A DNA stretch of 64,000 nucleotides from Lycorma delicatula (lineage: Eukaryota > Arthropoda > Insecta > Hemiptera > Fulgoridae). Numbering within the stretch: the stretch's first letter is position 1; every line of letters begins with the position of its first letter. The translations under genes were made by a program, and so were the position numbers. Positions 46,329-57,948 of this stretch are shown piece by piece. The notes under the pieces were generated by a model. The model did no database searches, was not told the DNA's origin, and saw only the letters and a program-made list of their open reading frames with translations. The stretch is from NCBI RefSeq assembly GCF_047948215.1, contig NC_134462.1:115410937-115474936 (forward strand). The letters run 5' to 3'.

Positions 46329-47040
46329 TCAGAAACTTTTTGCGTTGTTGTTCTCCAAAAAGGAGGCTGGCTCATAAGTATAGGGCCTATTTTGAAACTC
46401 TAACTTGTATCTATTGCAGAGTTCTACGTGTACAATTTTTGCCACCTTGTTGTGCCTCCTGGTGTACTCCGTCGGAGCTAGAATCGGACAGCGAGTGATT
46501 ATATGGTCTATCGTTTCATTGTTTTGCATACATAACCTACGTTTGTTGTCGATATTTTCTTTAAGAATAACTCTCTTATAATTTCTCGTTGCTATTACTT
46601 GATCCTGTATGCTACATATAAACCCCTCCGTCGCGGAATGTAACTTTCCTTGCAAAAGCCAATTATTTGAAGCTGCTTTGTCGACTCCTTCCTGCTCTAG
46701 ACGGTGCCTATATCTCCAATGCAACTCTTTCCTTCCACAATTTAGAATTTTATCTGCATCGCTCTCTTTCATGTGTTCTACGTTATTAGCACTGTTGGCT
46801 AGGTTTAATGGCGTATATTTTTGGTCTGCCGCCACGATGGATTGATAGAAGGGGTGTTCAATAAATTTCACCAAGGAAGTGGTGTTCAACAAATTTTATT
46901 ACGGAGTAATCCCTTAAGTTTTCGTTCTGGCCGTAGCATAGATTTTTAATGTCGAGTACTCCTCTTCCACCTTCGTTTCTCGGGAGTGTGAATCTTCCTT
47001 TTGATGAGTGGATGTGGAGGGACTTTTCTTGGTAGAATAT
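46329..47040 (-). pseudogene. C-terminal part of a non-LTR retrotransposon protein
   Basis: A 187-codon frame (46,892-46,329) includes HWRYRHRLEQEGVDKAASN, WLLQGKLHSATEGFICSIQDQ, and a cysteine/histidine motif MQNNETIDHIITRCPILAPTEYTRRHNKVAK. Upstream in a shifted frame (about 47,030-46,905) is LPRNEGGRGVLDIKNL. This combination is known from LINE proteins after the reverse transcriptase, where the C..ETI.HI...C element is a zinc-binding motif; here one of the usual cysteines seems to be missing. The family differs from the Jockey, R1-like and other LINE pieces in this window. A frameshift near 46,890 and the lack of the polymerase core show it is a truncated relic. Confidence 0.78.
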
Positions 47041-48875
47041 TATTATTATTATATTTCTGAAATGTTAAATGGACTGAATTTTAGTTACCGTCTAATTCAA
47101 GTCTGCTAAAAGCTGCAACAACTACAGTTAAAAATCTAATATATTTTCATTGACAATAGACATCTTATACGTAATATATATAAACCCAACCAAATAACAA
47201 TTCGAATACAGAACTCTTCTGTAAATTCAAGATTTACTCACTGTCAAATGTCCAAAGTGGCTCCAACAGATGAAAAAATTCTGCCCCATAAAATGAAAAA
47301 TCCTGCCCAAATATATTTAAAAAAACATTAATATAAAATCGGCAGGCATTTCATTCTTTGAAATATGTAAGATTTTCTTAGCAAATGAGCTTCAAGGATT
47401 ATATAAATCTAGTTTTAAAGAAATCAAAATAGAAAAATTGCCTATCAGATTTTTATTTGGAGGTCATAAGAATAATCTTATGTAAAATGTTAACTTATTC
47501 TTTTGTTTACATTTATGAACGTACAATTTCTACTAGAACAATAGGTCACTTATTCTTAAGAAAATAAAAATATTCACCTATACTAACCCAAACAATAGAA
47601 TTGTTTTATGTAACTCAACATAATACTACAATCATTAAAAAATAATTACCTACCGATTTATTTAAAATACAATTAAAAAAATTTCTTTTACAGAAACAAT
47701 ATTTAATGCATCAACAAATTTTTGAATCATATTAAGTAAAACGTAAAAAATCCTGGTTTTCTGCATCCAGTTCACCGTGTGTATAAAAACGAACTCGAAT
47801 AATTCTCTTTCATAAACACCTTCTGAATTGTAAATTATTTTATATTAATATTTTATAAATATTATCTTCATGTGAATACAAGAATATTAAATAATAAAGT
47901 CAACAAAAAATACAATAACATTACAATGTTAAGTACAGTACAATATTACAATTATTTCAAGTGTTTTTTTTTTAAGTAATTAATACGGGTTTTGATCATT
48001 TTTTTTGTTTTATTTCATTATGAATTGTACATTCTTTGATGCTGTTCTGATCAAGGTTCTTCTTCGATCACGGTTTCCCTTGATCAATCCAGGCAAAAGC
48101 TGAGTTAATTTATCTTTCTATTCGTGAATTGCTATATGTACCCATTCCTGGCGTGATCTGTATAATGCAATTACTTAATAATGTATTATATATAGATCAG
48201 GAAAAAGTATTTATTTATTATATTTTATTAAAGATTGAATAATTTAAGAAACTTTTATTGAAAAGAGGACTCTAACCAACAATAGATTCAATTAATGAAT
48301 TCTTGGAAAGTGAAAGGTATTTAACAGTAGTTAGATTCAAATTTAGGAGTTCTTATTTTATCATTATTCGTGAGTGTCGGATTAGTGTAAGATTTATTAC
48401 TTTATACTAAAAAGATTGTTGTTTTTGTGTGCCTTTGCCTTTATACTTTTAGAACTGCGCACCCACTTTTATAATATAAGACTGAAACAATTTGCGTATT
48501 TTTTTTCAAGAGACAGTAGATGAATAATGATTTGAAGAAATCGGAATATGTTCGATTCCATTTGTTTTCCAAATCGTAAATTTGAAACTCATCAACTGGG
48601 TAAAAAAACAAAAAAAAAAAAAAAAAACAGCTAAGAAAACAATTTTGAACGTGGAAAAGATTCTGCAAAAAATTTACGTACGTACAAACATTACAAAATT
48701 TAGAAAAATTTATCATTTATTAGATAATTTAAAATATATAAAATTGAATCATGAGAACTTTTTAAGCCAAATGTTTGAAAATGATATTGAAAGAAACGAA
48801 AACACCGAAAATATTTGCGGTAAATTGATGATAAATGTTCCTTGAACATTTAAAAAAAATCTGAGTAAAAAAAAT
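47041..48875. other. AT-rich sequence, no gene recognised
   Basis: Short frames only. The frame at 48,582-48,845 begins in an A run and is Lys/Asn-rich, so it is not convincing as a gene. No TE motif was seen. Confidence 0.5.
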
Positions 48876-49528
48876 CTGATGTGAACATCCCATAACTTCC
48901 TTGTACGCCTATTAAATTACATTTACACACTTTTTTTTTAAATGAAAAGTAAATAAAATATTATTTCATTAAAAACTTCCGATATTTCTTCATATTTCTT
49001 TTTTGTTGTTATTACTGAATTATTAATCGCCGTACATTTTTTTTTTAATCAGAGATTAATAATAATTATTAATAAATCAATATATTTAAATTTAAAAAAA
49101 AAAGAAAAGGAGATGAAGTCTGATTTGAACCTAAGATCCAAATATTTCATTAATAAAAATTTTATTTGGCTAGAACTCTGGAACTGATTAAAATAAGTAC
49201 CACTTATGACAGGACATATCGTTGAAAAGCTCTCAATGAGGGCTTATTACTGCAGTTAAGAAAAAGTATAAAATCCAATTTTTTTTGGATTTTGAGTTTT
49301 TTTGTATACTTTTTGTTCAATTGAAATCAAAAGGGGAGGTGCACAATTAGATGTTACAACAGTCCTAAATTCAAAATTTCAACATCCTACGGCTAATCGT
49401 TTTTAAGTTATGCGAGATATATACGTACATACGTATGTACAGACGTCACATCGAAACTAATCAAAATGGATTCAGGGACGGTCAAAATGGATATTTCCGT
49501 TAAAACCTGGAAGGGACAAGAAGTAATA
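48876..49528 (+). repeat. Unclassified 600-bp interspersed repeat, copy B
   Basis: It starts CTGATGTGAACATCCCATAACTTCC and shows the same block order as copy A: TTGTACGCCTATTAAATTAC, AATAAATCAATATATTTAAA, TAAGATCCAAATATTTCATTAA, AACTCTGGAAC, AATAAGTACCACTTATGA, and GGGGAGGTGCACAATTAGATG. It then continues with TTACAACAGTCCTAAATTC and GTCAAAATGGATATTTCCGTT. It has an additional segment GAAAAGCTCTCAATGAGGGCTT shared with copy C but not copy A. The right end is more diverged. A SINE lies about 30-130 bp beyond. Confidence 0.85.
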
Positions 49529-49559
49529 ACATCATTTTTTTTCCTAATGTCTGCGTTGC

Positions 49560-50040
49560 AATCTGTTCAACTAGTGAACAATAAGCAATCATCCCAAAGC
49601 ACAAAGAGATCAGCATGATTATTATGACATGTAAATGAGGATAGTCTTGTATACATTCAGGTCAACCATTCCTGAGATGTGTGATTAATTGAACACCAAC
49701 CACCAAAGTACGGGCCACAGGTGTTGAGGAAGGGTGAAGTAGGAGTTTTAGTCGGTAGGGTGCGGGTTATACATAGGCTCTTAATAACATCTAGCCGAAC
49801 CCGTGCGAGTCCGACACTCCCTCACTTGTGGGTGGGGGGTACGTAAATGTTATTTCTCCGCAACACCGATAATAATAAAAAAATCACCAAAGTACCACCG
49901 GTATCCATTGTCTAGTGTTCAAATCCGTATAAAAGTAACTAAATTTTACTAGGATTTGAACCTCAGAACCTTCAAGTTTTAAAATCAGCTGTTAAACAAT
50001 TGATTTACGATGACGGATTAACCACTAGACCAGCCCGATA
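49560..50040 (-). mobile_element. tRNA-derived SINE interrupted by a nested insertion
   Basis: Minus-strand reading from about 50,038: CGGGCTGGTCTAGTGGTTAA (A-box), AAATCAATTGTTTAACAGCTG, a B-box-like GGTTCAAATCC, TACTTTTATACGGATTTGAACAC, ACCGGTGG. The sequence is then interrupted (49,712-49,884) and resumes with GTTGGTGTTCAATTAATCACAC, AGGAATGGTTGACC, and a tail TTATTGTTCACTAGTTGAACAGATTGCA that matches the copy at 20,373. Without the insertion the SINE is about 300 bp. Confidence 0.86.
49712..49884 (+). mobile_element. Nested SINE-like insertion with 11 bp target duplication
   Basis: CACCAAAGTAC occurs on both sides (49,701-49,711 and 49,885-49,895). Between them are 173 bp that end in AATAATAATAAAAAAA, the expected A-rich tail of a retroposed sequence in plus orientation. 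The body is GC-rich (GGGTGCGGGTTATACATAGG, CGAACCCGTGCGAGTCCGAC, GGGTGGGGGGTACG). GTGCGAGTCC resembles part of a pol III B-box, but no good A-box is evident. The family is not recognised and no other copy is seen in the window. Confidence 0.85.
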
Positions 50041-50641
50041 GTTTTAATAACAATATTATGAACTTCAATATTTATAACTGACTTTTTTTTTATAAAATAG
50101 TTTTTATTTTTATATAAATTTATCTGTCTGTAAATAAAAAGTTATTTATAATTCAATTTAATAATTTAAATTAGGAAGAAGTAGGAAGAATTCTAACATA
50201 TAATAAACAAATATTAAATTATATTAGTTGTTAAAATAATTACATAATTATTTTAAAAAAAAATATAACTGACATCAAGACCATGTAATGTGATACACGT
50301 ATATAAGATTCCCAATATCCATATCAATGATTTATATTGGGTCTAAAAGTTCTAAGGCGAAATATCTCAATTTTTGATGATTTTATTAACAGTACTACAT
50401 ACCTTGTGCAGAAAATCACATTACCCGTCAAACAGAAGACCATACGTGACGCGTATATATAGAATATCAGGATTACCGCTGTCCTTACCTACCCGCCTGA
50501 CGGCGATAAAATATTTTTGTCGATTTTCAGACCGAAATTTTGTGTCTAAAACTTTTTTCAACATCATCGTAACACCGCGAAAAGTAGCTGTTTCGATTGC
50601 AACAAGAGTTATTTCAATAGGATTATTGTACTATTTGTATT
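50041..50641. other. AT-rich, with an unclassified GC-moderate segment at 50,400-50,630
   Basis: A 97-codon plus-strand frame at 50,374-50,664 runs through the richer segment but shows no domain and crosses the LINE insertion point, so it is unlikely to be a gene. ACGGCGATAAAATATTTTTG and TTTTCAGACCGAAATTTTG text suggests a repeat. Confidence 0.4.
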
Positions 50642-51713
50642 TTTTTTTGTCTTCAGTCATTTGACTGGTTTGATGCAGCTCTCCAAGATTCCCTATCTAG
50701 TGCTAGTCGTTTCATTTCGGTACATCCGCTACATCCTACATCCCTAACAATTTGTTTTACATATTACAAACGTGGCCTGCCTGCACAATTTTTTCCTTCA
50801 ACCTCTCCCTGTAATATTAAAGTGACTATTCCAGGATGTCTTAAAATGTGGCCTATAAGTCTGTCTCTTCTTTTAACTATATTTTTCCAAATGCTTCTTT
50901 CTTCATCAATTTTCCGCAACACCACTTTATTCGTCACTTACCACCCATCTGATTTTTAACATTCTCCTATAGCACCACATTAAAAAGCTTCTAATCTTTT
51001 CTTCTCAGATACTTCGATCGTCCAAGTTTCACTTCCCTATAAAGCGACACTCCAAACGTATACTTTCAAAAATATTTTTCTGACATTTAAATTAATTTTT
51101 TATGTAAAAAAATTATATTTATGACTGAAAGCTCGTTTCGCCTGTGCTATTCGGCATTTTATTTCTCCTGCTTCGTCCATCTTTAGTAATTCTACTTTCC
51201 GAATAACAAAATTCTTCTACCTCCATAATCTTTTCTCCTCCTATTTTCACATTCAGTGGTCCATATTCGTTATTTCTACTACATTTCATTACTTTCGTTT
51301 TGTTCTTGTTTATTTTCATGCGGTAGTTCTTGCGTAGGACTTCATCCATGCCGTTCATTGTTTCTTCTAAATCCTTTTTACTCCCAGCTAGAATTACTAT
51401 ATCATCTGCAAATCGTAGCATCTTTATCTTTTCACGTTGAACTGTTACTCCAGATCTAAATTGTTCTTTAACATCATTAACTGCTAGTTCTATGTAAAGA
51501 TTAAAAAGTAACGGGGATAGGGAACATCCTTGTCAGACTCCCTTTCTTATTACGGCTTCTTTCTTATGTTCTTCAATTATTACTGTTGCTGTTTGGTTCC
51601 TATAAATGTTAGCAATTGTTCTTCTATCTCTGTATTTGAGCCCTAATGTTTTTAAATGCTGAACATTTATTCCAGTCTACGTTATCGAATGGTTTTTCTA
51701 GATCTATAAATAC
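50642..51713 (-). mobile_element. 5'-truncated LINE with 11 bp target duplication
   Basis: CTATTTGTATT flanks the insertion at 50,631-50,641 and 51,714-51,724. On the minus strand the element starts abruptly at VFIDLEKPFDNVDW (the first catalytic Asp motif of the reverse transcriptase) and runs through a GCSLSPLLFNLYIE-like region with frameshifts (about 51,525-51,490) and MLRFADDIVILAGSKKDLEE (frame 51,421-51,119). It continues with KVMKCSRNNEYG and EEFCY.ESRITKDGR to a 3' tail TCAAATGACTGAAGACAAAAAA. FADD replaces YADD, as is usual in this group. Several stops make it dead. The same 3' end occurs at 24,695-24,868. Confidence 0.92.
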
Positions 51714-51724
51714 CTATTTGTATT

Positions 51725-52936
51725 ATTAATTTTAAATAAATTTTCAGAACGCTCTTTTAAATGGTTCGGTTACTAAAAATCATAACAAAAACATTAAAGC
51801 CTTCATTATCATTAGCCGAAGAATTATGTTGTGTAATATGAAATTGTTGTCTGAATCGATAAAGATGAATATTGTTCTCATAATTTTTGTTTACTAATGA
51901 ATTCTTATTTTTAGATAAATGAAATGAACCGTTTATTGTTTTTGTATTTGTTTTTTAATTTCACTTAATAGATTAAAATAATATACTTTTTTATTGTTAT
52001 ATGTTCCTTCTGTCCCTAAGGATAAACAAATACTATTTTAATTTTTTCAAATTTATTTATAGTTATGCTAAAAAAGATACAAAAATATATAGTGGAATAG
52101 GAATTAATTTTTATTTCAATCGAATTCAATGTCTAAATTTAATATCAATTTGAAATATGATACAACATTGTACAGATGTCAGTAATGTAACTATTATTAA
52201 ATTAACTATGAATATAAATTGTATAGGTCTATGAATTAATACCAAACTGGAACCATAACCGTAATTGTAATTGTATTCATATAAAATGGAAAATGACAGT
52301 TATAATACATGTTATCTATACTGATTTGTGGTAGTAAATTTATGTAATGAATCACTAAGCAGGTAACAAGTTCCGTTCCCAATGCGCAGATGCAAATATA
52401 TTGTTTCTACATTGTAATTCCGAGACTTCGACAACAGTAGGCAAAATTTAATTTACTCTTGATTCGACTGTTAAAACAATAGCTTATAAATAAACAGTAA
52501 ATATTAAATATACAATGCCAACAGATAAACGTCTACTTCAAATAACTAATTCAAATTTATTATATCATTCAAAACATAAAAATCGGGTAGCATTTCACCT
52601 CGATCTTTTCACGTAACATTACTATGAGAAAAATTCAAATATAAATTAAATCTCTGTTTCCATTCTACTATAATATGTGATATAACGACATATTCTGATA
52701 TTTTAAATTTGTAAACCGAACAGACATGTACCTTCACTTTATGAAAATATAAATTACGATATCTTAACAAGTACAAAGAAAAAGTTTAATGTCTTTCAAA
52801 CTCTTGCAAAAATTTAAGAATGTAGAGTTCAAAAACCGTCTATAACTGGCGCCATAGATTAATGGTGATAAGATTTAGAGGCTTATACTCGTTTCATAAC
52901 AACGATAAAAAAAATTTAAATATAAATTAAATAAAC
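51725..52936. other. AT-rich sequence, no gene recognised
   Basis: No motif, long frame or repeat shared with the rest of the window was seen. Confidence 0.5.
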
Positions 52937-53095
52937 AAGCCGATCTCCGTGACGGAGTGGTAGAGTCTCGGTGTTCCATCCGAAGGTCTCGGGTTCGAAT
53001 CCTAGTAAGGCATTACGTTTTCCATACGGTACAAATTTTCCATTTCATATTTCCACAGCACTAGCTTTGAGCTTATGTGATGGATTAATCATAAA
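52937..53095 (+). mobile_element. tRNA-derived SINE, second family
   Basis: GCCGATCTCCGTGACGGAGTGGTAGAGTCTCGG holds an A-box-like TGGTAGAGTCTCGG, and GGTCTCGGGTTCGAATCCTAG holds a perfect B-box GGTTCGAATCC. The T-arm stem is imperfect and the acceptor arms do not pair well, so this is a tRNA-derived SINE head, not a functional tRNA. A tRNA-unrelated body follows (GGCATTACGTTTTCCATACGG, AAATTTTCCATTTCA, GTGATGGATTAATCAT), ending in an A run. A partial relative is at 28,080. Confidence 0.85.
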
Positions 53096-53688
53096 AAAAA
53101 TTCATCGTATAAGATAAATTATTCAAGGATTGTTTAGGAATGTTTATAATTAAAAGAGTGGGAACGCCTTGCCAATAAGTCAGACTATAATTATTAGAAT
53201 CCAAATTGAAAGGTAAAATTAGTGGTTATATATGAAATCTTACCTGAGAAATTGCAAAAAAAGCAAGTCCCAGGATCTACGTTTAGTATTACCTGCAAAA
53301 ATTCGGAGGTAAAAGCAAAAGACTGGGATCGAAAATACAATATATATATGTTTCGGGTAAAATATTTTCTTAAATCAGTAATAAACGCATAAAGGTTTTA
53401 AAAAAAACATGCACTGAATTTAGATCTGAGTAAAATGATATGATTAAAGTCCACAGAAACTAAATAAAAAAAAGAAGAATGTTTGAGGATTAAAAACAAA
53501 ATATTCTAAGTGTGGGAAATTTCAAGTAGGTTTAAACAAACTTTTCAGTTTTGTCAATCAGTAGAACATGTCCTGAAAATTTGTTACATTCTCTGTGAAT
53601 TATAATGTATATCATAGGAGATTTAATACAGATAAAGATTGATTACACTTACTTTTGGTATTTCACGTCGATTATTTTTACGTCCTTG
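53096..53688. other. AT-rich spacer, no gene recognised
   Basis: Nothing beyond short frames between the SINE and repeat copy C. Confidence 0.5.
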
Positions 53689-54344
53689 TACGAAATAGAG
53701 GAAGTATTGTGATCGCGAAAAATTTCGATTTTCAGATTTCAACGGAAATATCCATTTTCACCATCTCTTAATCAATTTTGACTAGTTTTGGCGTGACATC
53801 TATACGTACATATGTATCTCGCATTACTAAAAAAACGATTAGCCGTAGGATATTGAAATTTTGGGTTTAGGACTGTTGTAACATCTAGTTGTGCACCTCC
53901 CCTTTTGATTGCAATCGACTGAATCAAAAGTATCCAAAAACACCCAAAATCCAGAAACATTTGGATTTTTGACTTTTCTTAACTGCAGTAATAAGCTCTC
54001 ATTGAGTTCTTTTCAATGTACATCATAAATGACACTTATTTTCATTGGTTACAGAGTTACAGCCAAATAAAATTTTAATTTAATGAAATATTTGGATCGT
54101 ACAAGGGGAAGGCAGATCGGTTCGAATCAGACTTAATCTCCTTTTTTTTTAATTTAAATATATTGATTTATTAATCGTTTTTACGATAAATACGAGTAGT
54201 AATTCAATAAAACATTAAAAAAAAAGAAAATGAAAAAATATCAGAATTTATTAATGAAATAAAATTTTATGTACTTTTCATTAAAAAAGAAATGTATATG
54301 TAATTTAATAGGCGCACAAGGAAGTCACGTAGTGTGCACATCAG
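53689..54344 (-). repeat. Unclassified 600-bp interspersed repeat, copy C
   Basis: It runs from ACGTCCTTGTACGAAATAGAGGAAGTA on the left to AAGGAAGTCACGTAGTGTGCACATCAG on the right, i.e. the reverse orientation of copies A and B. All family blocks are present, including the block encoding KRGGAQLDVTTVLNPKFQ on the minus strand and the CTCAATGAGAGCTTATTACTG block shared with copy B. Confidence 0.88.
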
Positions 54345-56739
54345 TTTTTTTCCCGAAGTAGAAAAAATCAAATATATTTGTTCGATCAAGGAAGCATGTG
54401 TTATTTCTTCTTATTTATTCGGTTTGTTATACTTATATAGATTTTTCTTCTTAAATGTTTTTTTTTTACTTTTAAAATATATATTCTTGTTAGCTGAAAA
54501 ATTCTAACTTTAAACACCATAAACTAATACGAACGTCTAAGATAAATTATTTAATGCGCTACAATTAAATAGCCGCTCAACATATCGATAGGCAAGATTT
54601 GCACATTGAATAATATTTGTAAAATAATTTTTTATGTTTTTATCTACTTACTTTTATATCGCGGGATTGGTTTAATTTATAAATTTGAAATTTGATTTGG
54701 AAGTTTTAATCATAAGAATTGATTTTATTAAATCTTTAAAAGGAGGTGGTGATATTATGGAGTTATTGAGAATGACACGAAGGAAATTTAGACTTCATGA
54801 AAATCTTACTTGCGTTCGTTTTTTAATTTATAAAATATTATAACATCAAAAGTAATTACTGAAATAATACCACTGAAAAATTAAAAAAGAAAAAAGTAAT
54901 AATAATGCTATGACAAACAAAATAAATATTTTAGAAATTTGTCTAATATTTAAATATTTATTTTTATTGAATTCAATGTTATTTATTTATTTTTTTCTTA
55001 AAATGTAATAATTTAATCTTTAATGTAATGTAATCTTTTCTTGGATGTAATGTTTGTTAAGGGTAGAAGAGTTTTTTTAATTATATTCTTAGAAAGCCAG
55101 GATGATAAAAAACAATAAAACTCCCACCCTAAAAGTAAGGGTTCTATTAATTATTCTAACTTTTTTTTTTTAATCACGTTTCAACCGATCGATTTGAAAA
55201 TATCATTATTTTTATATTAAATGAAAAACTCAGGACAAGTTGGGTATAATTTTAGATCCTATCTCATCAACGCGTTAAAAGTATTAACTGGTTCACTAAC
55301 ACAAAATCCGAAATATTTTAATCTAAATTATTTTTAATATCGTTAAATATTTTTATTTGGGACTTGTGATATATTAATTTAATATCGTAATGAATTCATA
55401 TTAATGTGATTTAATTTTAATTTCTTATAATAAACCAAACATTTTGGATAAGTTAGGAAGGATAATAATAATAATAATAAATCGATTGATAATAATAATA
55501 ATTTTAAACATTATTTTTAGAGAAATTCTAAGCGCAACAAAAACTCCAAAAAAATTGCCCAGCTTTTATTAAAAATAGGTAATGACAAAACATTATTCAA
55601 AATTTATTTTAAATATTACAAAGGTTTATGATGTCATTATATTATTAGCATTACATTCACGATACTCTAATAATTATTGTTATTGGAAGTTGTTCAACTA
55701 AGTCGCAGAACTGTTTCATTTATCAATGAATATAAATGACTTAATTAAAATTATTACAGTAATATAAACTAATAAATTTTGCTCTGAAACAACTGTCATA
55801 ATAATGCTAAGAGATGAATAAATATTATAAATTGAGATATTTAAACTACACATGGGAAAACTCAATCCCTTCTTTTTCAGTTAAACGCAATGACTTGAAA
55901 AAAAAACCTTCATGCTAAGTTTTCCATTAATGTGATTCACGTGTTGCTGAAGTAGAGGGTAGTTGTATACTATTATAATAATAATAGTAATAATAGATCG
56001 AGGGTGTTGTTGAATGAATCATGGGGGGTTGGTTTTGTAAAAGGAGGGAGTCATTTCGTGGCAAAAAGAAGAGGGAGGAACATATTGCATTGTATATACC
56101 AAACTGGCCACTTATGATTCATCAAATAACATTCCATTACATGGGCCACTAACTACTAGCAGGGCCGTGAAAAACATATCCCTTGATTACTGAGTATCGC
56201 CACCGTCTTCTCTTTGCTGTACGCTTCTGTTCTCCCCTGGGCGGAAAGTGTTCATCCGGATACGAATCGGATCTATTACATTTATCTACTGTATAGGTCT
56301 CCGCTACCCTTAACTCGATTTTTCATGACGGGATATTTATCGGATTACATATGTTACAGGACGCTTAATTACATCAAATGCATAAAAGGAAACAGAAGAT
56401 GAATATTGTTGAATAAGATAAATATTAATAAACCATCCAAAATCGCCCGGACACTCTTTCTTATACTGTTTTTACTAAAATAATAAGGTAAACTATTTAA
56501 TAGTTCAAATAATAAAACAATTTATAATGTCGATAAATCAAACGTTGAAGTACGTATAGTTTTTTATGTGACCGATTGTTTATTTTTATATCTTTAGTTC
56601 GCGTAAGAAACTGCATACTAAAGAATATAAAATTACGAAACATATAGGTTAGATAAAATTCAGCTGTTTCTCAATGTACGCAAAAGAACTCAGGCGTTTC
56701 AAAAAGGAATATAGTTTTTATTCTGCAAGACTTAATTTT
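54345..56739. other. AT-rich sequence, no gene recognised
   Basis: Short frames only, with imperfect AAT tracts near 55,460-55,500 and 55,975-55,995. The patch 56,000-56,350 is less AT-rich and has a 62-codon frame without recognised motif. Confidence 0.45.
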
Positions 56740-57199
56740 TTTTTTTTTTTAACTGGCATTTCTCCCGCCACCACCCCATTCGGTCGCCCTAGAGCATATG
56801 ACCAAATGTCCGTGTCAAAAACGGCTACTGTACCTCAAAAACAGTGTAGCGACCAATAGCTACATAGTGAGATTTAGCTCACTATAATAGCTCCTAGTGA
56901 GCTTACCTAACAGCGTGAGCGGTCTAAGCGAGGTGCCATACACCACCTGCTTACGTGTCCCAACCGCTCACTTGTCATGCAATAAAACTAAACCGGGGAG
57001 GGGCAACCCTTGTTATTATATTAAAAAGACAGTAATTTCCTGTCACGACTCGGTCGCTGAATGGCAGCTAGTACCTGTCCACCATTTAAAGCGCTTGGAA
57101 CTTTATCTGGCTGGTGGTCAGCCATTATCTCTGGATTAGCTTCCCACAGCAGCACGGTAGGAGTTGTTATACTTTACCCTTAATCTACTGATGTCGGTT
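56740..57199 (-). other. Probable 3' UTR of an R1-like LINE relic
   Basis: This GC-moderate stretch continues directly from the minus-strand LINE coding relic at 57,200-57,790 and is stop-rich in all frames. Its left end is near a long T run (56,737-56,750), which on the minus strand is a 14 nt A run and could be the poly(A) tail. Confidence 0.5.
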
Positions 57200-57790
57200 G
57201 AACAACATAACCTCATCGAGAAACCCCCACACGGTCCGACAATTCGGCTCTCGCCACACTGACTCGCCGTTTATGAGCGACCAATTTTCCTCTGAGCTCC
57301 AAGTTCCAGGATGGCCTGAGTTCTGGCCCTCCAAGAGATGGGCAGTCGAACATCATGTGTTCGTTCGACTGGACCTCCCCGCAGACGCACAGCTCATCAG
57401 CTGCCAGGCGGAACCGAAACAAATATTGGTTTCAATTTACATGGTTGACAGCACTTGGACTCTCGTTGTCCTTAAAAACGAAGGAGAGGCATACTATCCT
57501 GCCAGATCCTGTATAAATCTATACAAGGACCTTCCCTTAGTCGTAGCGTGCCATTCTTGCTGCCATGCTTCCATCGCAAGGTTGTAAAGCCTCCTCCGAA
57601 GGGGGAGATGGGCAACTGTTCGAAATTTAGAACCGGTGCATTGAGATCACCGTTCCGCTCCGATACTGGCCCGGCTCGAAACCGCATCCCAAAAACCTTG
57701 GTCTCCTTGCCTGTTCGCAATTTCCACATGGCCCCCCCGAACTTTCACCACTAAATCGATTGGAAGAGCCTTTCCCAATACAGTAGTAGC
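57200..57790 (-). pseudogene. C-terminal fragment of an R1-like LINE ORF2
   Basis: On the minus strand, shifting frames read LYNLAMEAWQQEWHATTKGR then SLYRFIQDLAG (about 57,590-57,500), followed by FRFRLAADELCVCGEVQSNE and HMMFDCPSL (57,420-57,340). The W..EW...TKGR...R.I.D pattern followed by a C.CG....H....CP zinc motif is the usual end of R1-group reverse transcriptase proteins. At least one frameshift and a stop after DLAG break it. The block is GC-rich compared with its flanks. Clade assignment (R1 versus a close relative) is tentative. Confidence 0.72.
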
Positions 57791-57948
57791 CTCGTAGGAG
57801 GTAGCCACGTAGGAGGCTACGGGAACTGCAGGACTTGCAGGATTTTTGCTTGATCATGAAGCGGCAACAATTAGTTTTAGTGTATACATTCTCCAGTCAG
57901 CGGCTGTGTTGTACAGGCAAAGCAGATAAGAGCCCGAGGTACAGTACT

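Noticed and set aside
48582..48845. 87-codon Lys/Asn-rich frame
   Set aside because: Begins in a poly(A) run and has the composition expected from AT-rich random sequence.
50374..50664. 96-codon plus-strand frame
   Set aside because: Crosses the insertion junction of the LINE at 50,641 and shows no motif.
52937..53015. Functional tRNA gene
   Set aside because: The B-box is perfect but the acceptor and T-arm stems do not pair properly, and a SINE body with an A-rich end follows; a related partial copy exists at 28,080.
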